Source of the DNA: Bacteroidales bacterium
GTDB lineage: Bacteria > Bacteroidota > Bacteroidia > Bacteroidales > UBA932
Length of the DNA stretch: 53,315 nt
Assembly: GCA_024401715.1 (NCBI GenBank)
Contig: JAKSKO010000005.1
Location: forward strand, 1 to 53,315
Direction of reading: 5' to 3'
Part shown: piece after piece, positions 18,094 through 27,245 of the stretch
How positions within the stretch are numbered: the stretch's first letter is position 1
How the letters are laid out: each line of letters begins with the position of its first letter
Program-made: the position numbers and the translations under genes
The notes under the pieces: model-generated
The model's input: the letters and a program-made list of their open reading frames with translations, nothing else
What the model was told of the DNA's origin: nothing
Databases searched by the model: none

Positions 18094-18594
18094 ATGGCAC
18101 TTCCTGTTGTAAATTGGACAGTCTCCGCCTCACAGTTGGATGGCAATCTTTGGAATGTGACTGTGAGCGGAGTCATTGCTCCCGAATATCATATTTATGA
18201 CGTTTCCCAGGACCAGGAGGGGGCTAACCCCACCGTCATCATAATCAACGGCGGTTCCGATGCCCACACCGTTGGAGACCTTCAGGTCCTGTGTCCTGTG
18301 GAGCGCAGTGCAGACGAGACTCTGGGTTATCAGATAGGAACGATAAGCGATACGGCGCTGTTTTCCCAGCAGGTGATGCTGGATTCCGATTCCGCCGACC
18401 TTGAAGTTTACATTGAATGGATGGCCTGCACGGAAAATGCCTGCACACCGCTGGACGATACCACAATCACCGTGCATATAGGCAAGGAGGAAAATTCCTC
18501 AAACCCTTATCACCTGGCCGGTTTTGCCTGCGGAATTCTTATTGGAGCCCTTCTTGTATACCTTGGTATACGGGCCGGTAAGAGAAAGAAATAG
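18094..18594 (+). CDS. DsbD N-terminal-like domain protein with C-terminal membrane anchor
   Basis: The 166-residue protein resembles the N-terminal immunoglobulin-like domain of the thiol reductase DsbD. The Cys pair in WMACTENACTPL (C-x4-C) corresponds to the redox pair that passes electrons to periplasmic partners. A single transmembrane helix (about 141-160) and a basic tail (AGKRKK) end the protein, replacing the transmembrane and thioredoxin domains of full DsbD. No N-terminal signal peptide is obvious, which is odd for an extracytoplasmic domain; the C-terminal helix may be the only targeting signal. It is downstream of bglX with an 18-nt gap and upstream of a strong terminator. Confidence 0.72.
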   Translation: MALPVVNWTVSASQLDGNLWNVTVSGVIAPEYHIYDVSQDQEGANPTVIIINGGSDAHTVGDLQVLCPVERSADETLGYQIGTISDTALFSQQVMLDSDSADLEVYIEWMACTENACTPLDDTTITVHIGKEENSSNPYHLAGFACGILIGALLVYLGIRAGKRKK

Positions 18595-18616
18595 CAGCAG
18601 TGATATCCACAAACAA

Positions 18617-18646
18617 AAAAAAGAAGCCGCGAGGCTTCTTTTTTTT
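18617..18646. terminator. Bidirectional terminator between the DsbD-like gene and atpK
   Basis: AGAAGCC-GCGA-GGCTTCT is a perfect 7-bp stem flanked by A and T tracts on both sides, so it can end transcripts from both converging operons. Confidence 0.92.
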
Positions 18647-18665
18647 GTTTGATTGTTTGCTGGTC

Positions 18666-19100
<435 letters not shown>

Positions 19101-19107
19101 TTATTGT

Positions 19108-20958
19108 TTATTTTTTCAATGCGTTATAAAGTCGTCCCTTGCCCTCGTAACCGCTGTTCTTGAAATACTCTACGAAAGTAAGACGCAGCGGGTGCACGAA
19201 AGCACCAAGACAGGACATAAGCAGGTTCAGCACATGGCCGAACAGCAGGATAAGCACAAATGGCACCCAGTGCCATGTAGGGGCATCTCCAAGCACCATG
19301 TTTCCAAGGTTGTTGAACGCGCCGCCCAGCATGCCGCCAGCAAGTCCCAGGGCATACAGACGTATGTAGCTTAGAACGTCACCAAGGATACCGGTGGCCA
19401 TGTTGTAGCTGTCCCACAGGCCTGCGCCAATGTTCAGCAGAGGATTGCGTCCAGGAGTGTTGAAGATGAATATCGCAAGGCCGGAAACCACTGCTATGCC
19501 TATGATGATGGCGTTCAGTACATTCTGCGGAAGCACGCCCATCGCGCCAAGTATTGCGCTTGCAATGCCTCCCAGGATAAGCAACAGCCATCCCCAGGTG
19601 CTGATGTTCTCTTTGAATCCGAAACGCTGGGTGTAAAGCACAGCCTTGATTGTCATTGCAAGGCAGAGGTGGAATACACCTATGCCAAGGGCCAGAATCA
19701 TCTGCAGCGCGTATGCCGATCCGCCAACCTGGATGTCACCGGTAAGCATCATGGCGCGAAGCTGCTGCGGAATCCATTCCATTGTGCTAAGATCCATGCC
19801 GAAGGCTGTTCCAAGGAAGAAGCCGACAATGGTTGTTGCAACGCCCAGAACTGCTATGAGCTTGCCAAGGCCGTCAAACATGCCTATGTTCACAATCTTC
19901 CTGTCCTGCAGTATACCATATATTATAAGTATAAGGCCGTAACCGGCATCACCCATACACATGGCAAAGAACAGCAGGAAGAACACTGCAAGAACTGGAG
20001 TAGGGTCCCATTCTCCGTACACCGGCATGCCGTACATTCCTGTAAGGCACTCGAACAGGCTTGCAAACTTGTTGTTCTTCAGCTTGATAGGAGGATTGTC
20101 CTCTTCACGCGCCTCTTCTGCAAACCACAGTATGTCCATGCTGTCGAATGCCTGCTGCAGACGCTGGTCCTCCTCTACAGGAGCGAAGCCCTCGAAGGTG
20201 CAGATGTATCCGTCTGCCGCGCTTGTGGCCTCTGTTCCTGCAAGATAGCGGTCCAGATCGGCAGTTTTGCGTTTCAGGCCACCACGCATGTGGTCCAGAT
20301 GCTGCTCTTTCAGGCAAAGCAATCTGCCTTTCTGCTGTATGGCTTCTTTCTCCAGGGCGTCGATGGCCTCCTTAGCCTCCTTGACGCTGGTTTTCGGAGC
20401 CGGAATCTCTGCGATAGGGAAGCTGTATTCTGCATCCGAAGGGGCAGCAACCACGAAATACAGGTTTCCGTCCTCCTCTGAAATCACTTCCACAGCCCAG
20501 TCCTGTTCCCATGCGGGGTCGTACTGCTTCTTTGCAATGCAGTGGAAATGCAGCTCTATGCCTTTGGCATTCAGCTCTTTGATTGCATCCAGACTGAATT
20601 CTCCCCACGGGGCACAGCCTTTCAGTACTTTCAGTGCAGCGGCATGCTCTGCCTTTATCTGGTTCAGCCTGTCCACTGCGGCAAGGGTGTTCTGCATCTT
20701 GCATCCCTCAATCACAGTTGTCTTTGAGGCAGCAGCAATTGCTTGGAAATCAGCTTCCTTGCTGTAGTCCAAAGCCTCCAGTACGCCAATTGCGCGGCGT
20801 ATCTTCAGGGTTTTCTCCAGCATTGCAGAACTCTTGTCGTCCACAGGTTTGCGTGAACGTGCTATGTCCACAACCCCAAGCTCCTGCAACTGGTGCAGGA
20901 AGTCCTCGCTTTGCCCGTTAAGCATTACGAAGCCGTATTTTGTCATCTGTGAAATCAT
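19108..20958 (-). CDS. atpI: V-type ATPase subunit I (stator membrane subunit a)
   Basis: The 616-residue protein forms the stator half-channel of the V-type ATPase. A cytosolic N-terminal half (about 1-310) contains coiled coil (residues 180-235), followed by a C-terminal half with seven or eight transmembrane helices, including ILALGIGVFHLCLAMTIKA and YIRLYALGLAGGMLGGAFN. The latter holds the conserved Arg that faces the rotor Glu. Its ATG overlaps the upstream subunit D stop by 4 nt, and atpK follows after 22 nt. Length is typical (about 600-650). Confidence 0.93.
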   Translation of the reverse strand: MISQMTKYGFVMLNGQSEDFLHQLQELGVVDIARSRKPVDDKSSAMLEKTLKIRRAIGVLEALDYSKEADFQAIAAASKTTVIEGCKMQNTLAAVDRLNQIKAEHAAALKVLKGCAPWGEFSLDAIKELNAKGIELHFHCIAKKQYDPAWEQDWAVEVISEEDGNLYFVVAAPSDAEYSFPIAEIPAPKTSVKEAKEAIDALEKEAIQQKGRLLCLKEQHLDHMRGGLKRKTADLDRYLAGTEATSAADGYICTFEGFAPVEEDQRLQQAFDSMDILWFAEEAREEDNPPIKLKNNKFASLFECLTGMYGMPVYGEWDPTPVLAVFFLLFFAMCMGDAGYGLILIIYGILQDRKIVNIGMFDGLGKLIAVLGVATTIVGFFLGTAFGMDLSTMEWIPQQLRAMMLTGDIQVGGSAYALQMILALGIGVFHLCLAMTIKAVLYTQRFGFKENISTWGWLLLILGGIASAILGAMGVLPQNVLNAIIIGIAVVSGLAIFIFNTPGRNPLLNIGAGLWDSYNMATGILGDVLSYIRLYALGLAGGMLGGAFNNLGNMVLGDAPTWHWVPFVLILLFGHVLNLLMSCLGAFVHPLRLTFVEYFKNSGYEGKGRLYNALKK

Positions 20959-21560
20959 AGCTGTTCCTCCTCTTCTGCGGCATGTCTTTCCTTCACTATC
21001 TTCTGGGAAGCCTTGCTTAGGTTCTCCTCATCCTCCATGAATCGTTTGATCTTTCGGATAGCTTCCTGATAGCCCGGAATCTGCACCTTTTCGTATAGGT
21101 TCACTTTCTGGGTGGTTTTCTTCCTGGCGTATTCCAGAATGCGCGCCTTCTCTGCGTAAACTTCGCTTTGGATGCCCATATGGGACAGCCTTTTAAGTAT
21201 CCTTACGCCATCGGCATACCAGGCAGGGGCCTGGAAAGCGTTGAATTCGCCAATTTCATATATAACTTCACCCAGCTCCGGCACTTTCACACCTGCAACC
21301 TTTCCTATGCTAAGTTCCACATCCTTTATCCTTATGAGATCCGGCTGGAACTCGTTCCACAGGGCGGCAAGGTAATCGAACTCCTTCATCTCCATCAGCA
21401 GTTCTTCCTGAACTCTCAGTGATGCCTGTTTGATGGCATTTGCAGACAGACGAAGGGCCGACTCCTTGTTCTTCAGTGTAGGGAGTGCCTTCTGACGCAT
21501 CTTGAGCCCTTTGCCCAAGTTGTTCAGAGATGTCTTGTTATATTGGAATTTAATTGCCAC
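20955..21560 (-). CDS. atpD: V-type ATPase subunit D (central stalk)
   Basis: Subunit D is the long coiled-coil rotor shaft coupling A3B3 to the K ring. The protein is about 201 residues when started at GTG 21560, giving (M)AIKFQYNKTSLNNLGKGL, which matches the usual N-terminus of Bacteroidota homologues. An in-frame ATG at 21575 would add five residues. KNKESALRLSA and the C-terminal helix with RKTTQKVNLYEKVQIPGYQ are characteristic. It overlaps the end of atpB by about 11 nt and is coupled to atpI by an ATGA overlap. Confidence 0.92.
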   Translation of the reverse strand: MAIKFQYNKTSLNNLGKGLKMRQKALPTLKNKESALRLSANAIKQASLRVQEELLMEMKEFDYLAALWNEFQPDLIRIKDVELSIGKVAGVKVPELGEVIYEIGEFNAFQAPAWYADGVRILKRLSHMGIQSEVYAEKARILEYARKKTTQKVNLYEKVQIPGYQEAIRKIKRFMEDEENLSKASQKIVKERHAAEEEEQL

Positions 21561-22872
21561 GCCAGTACTTGTCAATCAGGTTTTGTTTGATACCTGTCTC
21601 CGCCTTGGTGAAGTATTTGCCGAACAGAGTCCATGCGGTGTCCAGCATTTCGTCAAGGCCCAGGTTTACGTCAACTGCCAGAAGCTCTGTTGCATAGGCT
21701 TTGGCATAATCCAGACAGCGGAGGTCATAGTCGCTGAGGTCGAAACCGTTCTCCATCTTTGTCTTTGCATTCTGGGCATCGGCGTAAAGACGTACGGATG
21801 CGTTCATGACCTGGCTGTGGTCCTCACGGGTTTTCTTGCCCTGAACCAGCTGTTTCAAACGTGAGAGGGAACGGAAAGGATCCACGATAACCTTGCCTGA
21901 ATCGGCATCGGCACGCAGGAAGAGCTGGCCTTCTGTGATGTAACCGGTGTTGTCCGGGATTGCGTGGGTGATGTCACCGTCATTAAGGGTTGTGACCGCG
22001 ATGATGGTGATTGAACCTCCGTCAGGAAGCTGCACGGCCTTCTCGTAGATCTTTGCAAGGTCCGAATAGAGGGAACCCGGCATAGAGTCTTTTGAAGGGA
22101 TCTGGTCCATACGGTTGGATACGATTGAAAGGGCATCGGCATACAGTGTCATGTCTGTAAGCAGCACCAGCACCTTCTCGTTCTTCTCCACAGCGAAATA
22201 CTCTGCGGCGGTGAGGGCCATATCAGGGATAAGAAGCCTCTCTACAGGCGGCTGCTCTGTTGTGTTGATGAAACAGATGATCTTGTCCAGCGCGCCTGCG
22301 TTCTCGAATTCGTGACGGAAATAAAGGTAGTCGTCATTGGTAAGACCCATGCCGCCAAGGATAATCTTGTCTACATCGGCACGAAGGGCAACCTGCGCCA
22401 TTACGTTGTTGTATGGTTGGTCCGGGTCCGCAAAGAAAGGAATCTTCTGGCCGGAAACCAGGGTATTGTTCAGGTCTATGCCCGCAATACCGGTTGGAAT
22501 GATCTCCGATGGCTGTTTGCGCTTGTACGGGTTCACCGACGGGCCGCCAATCTGGCGTACTTCGCCCTCAACCTCAGGGCCGCCGTCAATTGCGTGGCCG
22601 TAGGCGTCAAAGAATCGGCCGGCAAGTGCGTCCGAAACCTTGATTGTTGGAGGTTCGCCAAGGAAAGTTACCTCGGCATCGGTAGGGATGTGCTCTGTAC
22701 CTGCGAAAACCTGCAGTGTAACAGCGTCACCTTTTGTTTTTACAACCTGTGCCAGACGGTTCTGCACTACGGCAAGCTCGTCGTTTGATGCTCCGGGAGC
22801 ATTCAGCACAACGGTAGCCTTGGTGATTGCACCAAGCTGCGTATAAGTTTTCTGATATAATTTACCTGCCAT
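21550..22872 (-). CDS. atpB: V-type ATPase subunit B
   Basis: The 440-residue protein is the non-catalytic nucleotide-binding subunit of the A3B3 headpiece. Recognisable features are the N-terminal beta-barrel, EGEVRQIGGPSVNPYKR, the ligand-site segment SGQKIPFFADPDQPYN in place of a canonical P-loop, and LLTDMTLYADALSIVSNRMD. It overlaps the 3' end of atpA by 11 nt. Length fits the family (430-460). Confidence 0.94.
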   Translation of the reverse strand: MAGKLYQKTYTQLGAITKATVVLNAPGASNDELAVVQNRLAQVVKTKGDAVTLQVFAGTEHIPTDAEVTFLGEPPTIKVSDALAGRFFDAYGHAIDGGPEVEGEVRQIGGPSVNPYKRKQPSEIIPTGIAGIDLNNTLVSGQKIPFFADPDQPYNNVMAQVALRADVDKIILGGMGLTNDDYLYFRHEFENAGALDKIICFINTTEQPPVERLLIPDMALTAAEYFAVEKNEKVLVLLTDMTLYADALSIVSNRMDQIPSKDSMPGSLYSDLAKIYEKAVQLPDGGSITIIAVTTLNDGDITHAIPDNTGYITEGQLFLRADADSGKVIVDPFRSLSRLKQLVQGKKTREDHSQVMNASVRLYADAQNAKTKMENGFDLSDYDLRCLDYAKAYATELLAVDVNLGLDEMLDTAWTLFGKYFTKAETGIKQNLIDKYWRGN

Positions 22873-24616
22873 ATTGCTCTAATAGTTTTTCCAATTCTGT
22901 TTCGTAATTTTTGAACTGCTGGCTCTGGAACTCGGAGTAGTTCATCTGGCGGAGGATGTTAATCATCTCCTTGAAGCCCTTGCCGCACTGCTCATAGTCG
23001 TCAAAGCTGTATTTGCGATCACACAGGTCCAGCACTTTGCCCAGCATGTATTTCTGGCGGCCCAGCGGACACAGGGAGTCTATTGCGTCGAATGCGTCCT
23101 GCTGCAGGATTACGAAGTCCAGAAGCTCGCTCTTCCAGAACATCTCGTGGTAACTCATAGGCACGCCGTCATCACCCAGGATGTTGATCTGGTCTGCGGC
23201 ATCCTTGCCCTTGCGTATGATGTTCTTGGCCTTGTTCACTTTCTCCACCCAGCCCTGTTCTATTGCATTGTCCAGATATTCAACGATCTCCGGATACTCC
23301 AGATATTTCGAATATGAGTCTATAGGGTTCACGGCAGGGTAGCGTTTCTTGTCCGCACGGTTCTGCTCCAGTGCATAGAAACAGCGGGCCGCCTTCTTCG
23401 TACTCTCCGTAACAGGCTCTTTCAGGTTACCGCCGGCAGGGGACACCGTACCGATGAAGGTAACGCTGCCTCGTGCGCCGTTGTTAAGGATAACCATGCC
23501 CGAACGTGCATAGAAGTTGGAGATGATTGATGAAAGGTCCACAGGGAATGCATCGGCACCCGGAAGCTCCTCCATACGGTTACTCATCTCACGCAGAGCC
23601 TGTGCCCAGCGTGAGGTGGAGTCTGCAAGCAGAAGCACCTTCAGACCCATCGCGCGGTAGTACTCGCAAATTGTCATCGCTGTATATACAGAGGCCTCAC
23701 GTGCTGCAACAGGCATGTTTGAGGTGTTGCAGATGATGGTGGTACGCTCCATCAGGTGGCGTCCAGTGTGAGGGTCTATCAGTTCCGGGAACTCTGTGAA
23801 GATCTCCACAACCTCGTTGGCACGCTCTCCGCAAGCAGCCATCACTATCACGTCGGCGTCACCCTGCTTTGCAATTGCATGCTGAAGCACGGTCTTGCCG
23901 CAGCCGAAAGGACCGGGGATGAAACCTGTACCGCCCTCTGCAATAGGATTTAGTGTATCTATTACGCGCACGCCTGTCTCCATGATGCGCTCTGGCCTTG
24001 GTTTTTCCTTATAGCATTTGATGGCTACCTTCACCGGCCATTTCTGGCTCATTGTAACGGTGTGCTCTGTGCCGTCCTGGGCAAGCAGCGTTGCAATGGT
24101 GTCGTTGATGGTATATTCGCCTTCAGCTGCCAGAGTCTTAACCGTATACGTTCCTTCAAAAGAGAACGGAACCATTATTTTGTGAGGCAGCCAGCCCTCT
24201 TTCACCTCTCCCAGCCAGTCTGCGGCGGAAACAGTGTCGCCCTCCTTGGCAATAGGAGTGAAAGCCCATTTCTTGTTTGCGTCCAGTGCAGCAGTGTATT
24301 CTCCGCGTTTGAGGAATACGCCTGTCATGGTGGTGAGGTCGTTCTGCAGACCGTCATAACAGCTGGAGAGCAGGCCCGGACCCAGGCTTACCTCAAGCAT
24401 TTTCTGTGTGAATTCCACTTCATCGCCGTTCTTCACGCCGCGGGTGCTTTCGAACACCTGCACGGAGGCGTTGGCGCCGTTCACCTTGATGACCTCGGCC
24501 ATAAGACGGGTGCCGCCTGTTGCGATATAGCAGATCTCGTTCTGACTCACAGGACCGTCACACAATACGGTGACCAGGTTGGAAACAATGCCTGTGACTT
24601 TTCCCTTTGTTGTCAT
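22862..24616 (-). CDS. atpA: V-type ATPase catalytic subunit A
   Basis: The 584-residue catalytic subunit carries the Walker A motif GPFGCGKT near residue 235, followed by the catalytic Glu in CGERANE and the Walker B region VLLLADSTSRWAQALREMSN. The V/A-type-specific non-homologous insert precedes the P-loop (about 115-185). It hydrolyses or makes ATP in the cytosolic head. It lies 5 nt downstream of the DUF2764 gene. No genes for subunits C, F or G are present, as is usual in Bacteroidota V-ATPase clusters. Confidence 0.95.
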   Translation of the reverse strand: MTTKGKVTGIVSNLVTVLCDGPVSQNEICYIATGGTRLMAEVIKVNGANASVQVFESTRGVKNGDEVEFTQKMLEVSLGPGLLSSCYDGLQNDLTTMTGVFLKRGEYTAALDANKKWAFTPIAKEGDTVSAADWLGEVKEGWLPHKIMVPFSFEGTYTVKTLAAEGEYTINDTIATLLAQDGTEHTVTMSQKWPVKVAIKCYKEKPRPERIMETGVRVIDTLNPIAEGGTGFIPGPFGCGKTVLQHAIAKQGDADVIVMAACGERANEVVEIFTEFPELIDPHTGRHLMERTTIICNTSNMPVAAREASVYTAMTICEYYRAMGLKVLLLADSTSRWAQALREMSNRMEELPGADAFPVDLSSIISNFYARSGMVILNNGARGSVTFIGTVSPAGGNLKEPVTESTKKAARCFYALEQNRADKKRYPAVNPIDSYSKYLEYPEIVEYLDNAIEQGWVEKVNKAKNIIRKGKDAADQINILGDDGVPMSYHEMFWKSELLDFVILQQDAFDAIDSLCPLGRQKYMLGKVLDLCDRKYSFDDYEQCGKGFKEMINILRQMNYSEFQSQQFKNYETELEKLLEQYGR

Positions 24617-24621
24617 ATCTG

Positions 24622-25227
24622 TTATTTGATAGTTTCAAAGTTAATATCTCCATAATTGCCGCGTATGTCCTTCACCAGTTTTGCAAGGAGTTTGCGGCCT
24701 TCTTCCTCGTCCAGGGCCAGCCAGCGCTCTATGATGCACAGCTTGGCCGCAATGGCAAGGATGTTTTCCAGACGGAAATTCATCATCAGGGTGATTTCGT
24801 CTGTCTTCGCCCAAAGATAGTCGTCAATGGCCCTTTCCCTTTCCAGGAGGTTGTTCACCTGGAAGATTGCGGCTATTTTCTTGCTGTCCGGGCTCTCGGG
24901 AGCGTTTTCAATATGCATCACATCCTTTCCTTCCGGACGGTCCAGTGCCTTGTTAAGGTATTCCACCTTGGCATTGCGCAGGGCAAGGTCGGCTGCAAAG
25001 TAGCTGCGTGTGAAAACGTTTTTCGCAGCAAAGGCTTTGCGGTAGAATTCCTCGCACAGGTTGGCCGGGGTGAATCCGCTGCACACAAAGTCCAGGGCTT
25101 GCCTGTCTTTGCCGCCAAGCTGGGATTTAATCCACTCCAGCACCGATGCTGTGCTGCCACCCTCCGGTTTGAATGAAGGGCTTAGCACGGGGATGGATGC
25201 CACGATATATGTGTAATTGTTATTCAC
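24622..25227 (-). CDS. DUF2764 family V-ATPase-associated protein
   Basis: The 201-residue protein begins NNNYTYIVASIPVLSPSF, typical of DUF2764, a family found almost only between atpE and atpA in Bacteroidota and spirochaete V-ATPase operons. It is helical and soluble with no signal peptide. By position it likely takes the place of subunit C (or its linker role), but this is inference. It overlaps the end of atpE by 8 nt. Confidence 0.82.
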   Translation of the reverse strand: MNNNYTYIVASIPVLSPSFKPEGGSTASVLEWIKSQLGGKDRQALDFVCSGFTPANLCEEFYRKAFAAKNVFTRSYFAADLALRNAKVEYLNKALDRPEGKDVMHIENAPESPDSKKIAAIFQVNNLLERERAIDDYLWAKTDEITLMMNFRLENILAIAAKLCIIERWLALDEEEGRKLLAKLVKDIRGNYGDINFETIK

Positions 25228-25825
25228 CGAACAAAACTTTACGTGTTGCAGGGCGCAGGTATTCGCGTATCAGTTCGTTGAAGGTCTCGTCGCTGAAGGA
25301 TACATAGTAACCGCCGTCTTTCGGGCCCACATTGAAGCCGCCTTTGAGGTTCTTGCTTACGCTTACCTCAACACCTTTGCCTATTGCTTTTGATACTTCC
25401 TGTTTTGCGTATGCTTCCAGATTCTTCATGCTTTCCGGAAGAATGAGGTTCAAATCGCAGGACTTTTCCGTGCTGAAGGCCTTTGCCACAGCCAGAATGG
25501 TCTCTTTTACGAATTCTTCGTTTGATAGTGCTTCGGCAACCGTCTTGTCCACGCTCTGGCACAAAACCGCATTCTGGATTGCAGATTTTGTTACGTCAAG
25601 AGCCTGGGCGGAAGCCATCTTAAGGTCTGAAGCCGATTTTGCAGCGATGTCTGCGGCTTTGGCCTGGGCTTCGGCAACAATTTTCTCTGCCTGCGCCTGG
25701 GCCTTGGCAACCATGTCATCGGCTTTCACTTTAGCCTCTGCAAGAAGCTGCTCTGCCTGCTCACGGCCTTTTGATAGGCCTTCCTGATACAGGCGATCTG
25801 TTAGTTCCTGGAGTTTGTTTGACAT
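25220..25825 (-). CDS. atpE: V-type ATPase subunit E (peripheral stalk)
   Basis: The start at ATG 25825 (MSNKLQELTDRLYQEGLSKG) gives 201 residues. A longer open frame upstream runs into the nth gene and is not used. Residues about 8-95 are a long Ala/Lys/Glu-rich coiled coil (EQAEQLLAEAKVKADDMVAK), and the rest is the globular C-terminal domain that binds the A3B3 head. This is the peripheral stalk subunit. It starts 15 nt after nth, so the V-ATPase genes may be co-transcribed with ftsE and nth. Confidence 0.9.
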   Translation of the reverse strand: MSNKLQELTDRLYQEGLSKGREQAEQLLAEAKVKADDMVAKAQAQAEKIVAEAQAKAADIAAKSASDLKMASAQALDVTKSAIQNAVLCQSVDKTVAEALSNEEFVKETILAVAKAFSTEKSCDLNLILPESMKNLEAYAKQEVSKAIGKGVEVSVSKNLKGGFNVGPKDGGYYVSFSDETFNELIREYLRPATRKVLFGE

Positions 25826-25839
25826 AATAATATATGGTT

Positions 25840-26478
25840 TTATTTGTTTTCTTTCTGATATCCCTTGCACCATTCCTTCAGGCCGCACTCTTCGCAATAG
25901 GGGTTGCGTGCCGTGCACACATAGCGTCCGTGAAGGATTATCCAGTGGTGGGCAATCGCCCTTATCTCTTCCGGAATGTTTCTGGTGAGGTCTTTCTCCA
26001 CCTGGTCCACATCCTTGCCCAGGGACAGTCCCAGCCTTCTTGAAACGCGGAAAACGTGGGTGTCCACCGCAATTACAGGGGCACCGAAATAGATTGATGC
26101 CACAACGTTTGCTGTCTTGCGTCCTACGCCGGGAAGTGTCATCAGTTCCTCAACTGTCTTTGGAACCTCGCCCCCGAAATCACTTACCAGCTTCTGCGCC
26201 ATGGCAATGAGGTGCGTTGTCTTGGAATTGGGATAGGATACGCTTCTTACCAGGTTGTACAGGCAGTCGTGGTCTGCCATTGCAAGCGCCTGCGCGTCCG
26301 GATAGGCCTGGAAAAGGGCCGGGGTAACCATGTTCACCCTCCTGTCCGTGCACTGGGCCGACAGCATTACCGCCACCAGAAGCTGGAATGGGTTCTGGTG
26401 CTTCAGCTCTGAATTGGCCTCCGGACGGTTCAGCTTGAACCAGTTGATTATGTTTTCGTATCTTTCCCTGGTTGTCAT
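25840..26478 (-). CDS. nth: Endonuclease III
   Basis: The 212-residue DNA glycosylase/AP lyase removes oxidised pyrimidines. Visible are the helix-hairpin-helix LMTLPGVGRKTANVV with the catalytic Lys, the catalytic Asp in VDTHVFRVSRRLGL, and the 4Fe-4S cluster loop C-x6-C-x2-C-x5-C (CTARNPYCEECGLKEWC). ATG 26478 is chosen because it overlaps the ftsE stop (ATGA) and starts at the family N-terminus (MTTRERYENIINWF). Upstream in-frame codons lie within ftsE. Confidence 0.95.
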   Translation of the reverse strand: MTTRERYENIINWFKLNRPEANSELKHQNPFQLLVAVMLSAQCTDRRVNMVTPALFQAYPDAQALAMADHDCLYNLVRSVSYPNSKTTHLIAMAQKLVSDFGGEVPKTVEELMTLPGVGRKTANVVASIYFGAPVIAVDTHVFRVSRRLGLSLGKDVDQVEKDLTRNIPEEIRAIAHHWIILHGRYVCTARNPYCEECGLKEWCKGYQKENK

Positions 26479-27176
26479 TGCTGCTGCTGGTTTTCCGATG
26501 TTTTTTCTATGCATTGCTTGTCTGCGCACAGGAATACGCGTCCCGGGTACTGTTCCACAATCTGGTTGTTGTGCGTAACCATCACAATGGCAGTTCCGTG
26601 TTCCCTGTTTATGCCGCGCAGGAGTCTCATGATTTCGTCCGATGTTGCGGCATCCAGATTGCCGGTGGGCTCATCGGCTATTATTATTTCCGGATCGTTA
26701 AGAAGGGCGCGGGCTATGGCAACGCGCTGCTGCTCTCCGCCGGATAGCTGGAAAGGCATCTTGTGGGCCTTTGTGGCCATGCCTACGTCTTTCAGCACCT
26801 TTTCTATCCTTTGCCTTATCTCCAATTTGTCTTTCCATCCGGTGCAGCGCATCACGAAGTCCATGTTGTCCCACACGCTGCGTTCCATAAGAAGCTGGAA
26901 ATCCTGGAACACCACGCCCATGCGGCGTCGCAGAAGGGGAATGTCGTTTTCCCTGATGCCGGCAAGGTTGAAGCCGCATACGGTGCCGGTTCCTTCGGTT
27001 AGCGGGTTTTCGGCAATCATTGTGCGTATGAGGGACGTTTTGCCGGAGCCGACCTTTCCAACAATGTAGACGAAATCGCCTTTGCAAACCTCCATGCTGA
27101 CGTCAAAAATCACGGGTGTTTCCGCGTTGCATATCCTGGCGTTTGCGAATTTTATGATTGGAGAAGTATCGGGCAT
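26475..27176 (-). CDS. ftsE: Cell division ATP-binding protein FtsE
   Basis: This 233-residue ABC ATPase has Walker A GKVGSGKTSL (residues 41-50), signature LSGGEQQRVAIARALL, Walker B IIIADEPTGNLD and a switch His in MVTHNNQ. FtsE works with the membrane protein FtsX to control peptidoglycan hydrolases at the division site. No ftsX is adjacent, as is common in Bacteroidota. It leads a run with nth (4-nt overlap) and probably the V-ATPase genes. A different ABC exporter role is possible, since small ATPases of this family look alike. Confidence 0.88.
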   Translation of the reverse strand: MPDTSPIIKFANARICNAETPVIFDVSMEVCKGDFVYIVGKVGSGKTSLIRTMIAENPLTEGTGTVCGFNLAGIRENDIPLLRRRMGVVFQDFQLLMERSVWDNMDFVMRCTGWKDKLEIRQRIEKVLKDVGMATKAHKMPFQLSGGEQQRVAIARALLNDPEIIIADEPTGNLDAATSDEIMRLLRGINREHGTAIVMVTHNNQIVEQYPGRVFLCADKQCIEKTSENQQQQ

Positions 27177-27197
27177 AACATTTTATGGCTATCTCAA

Positions 27198-27205
27198 CAA
27201 ATATA
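27198..27205 (-). promoter_or_regulatory. Candidate ftsE-nth-V-ATPase promoter -7 box (TATATTTG)
   Basis: The minus strand reads TATATTTG, a perfect TAnnTTTG, 21 nt before the ftsE start. No clear -33 TTTG was found. Confidence 0.5.
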
Positions 27206-27218
27206 GTAAAATTTTCAT

Positions 27219-27226
27219 TAAATTTG
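27219..27226 (+). promoter_or_regulatory. Candidate promoter -7 box (TAAATTTG) for the TPR gene
   Basis: TAAATTTG matches TAnnTTTG exactly and lies 19 nt before ATG 27246. It is divergent to the ftsE box. Confidence 0.5.
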
Positions 27227-27245
27227 TGAAAATTTAGGAATGATT

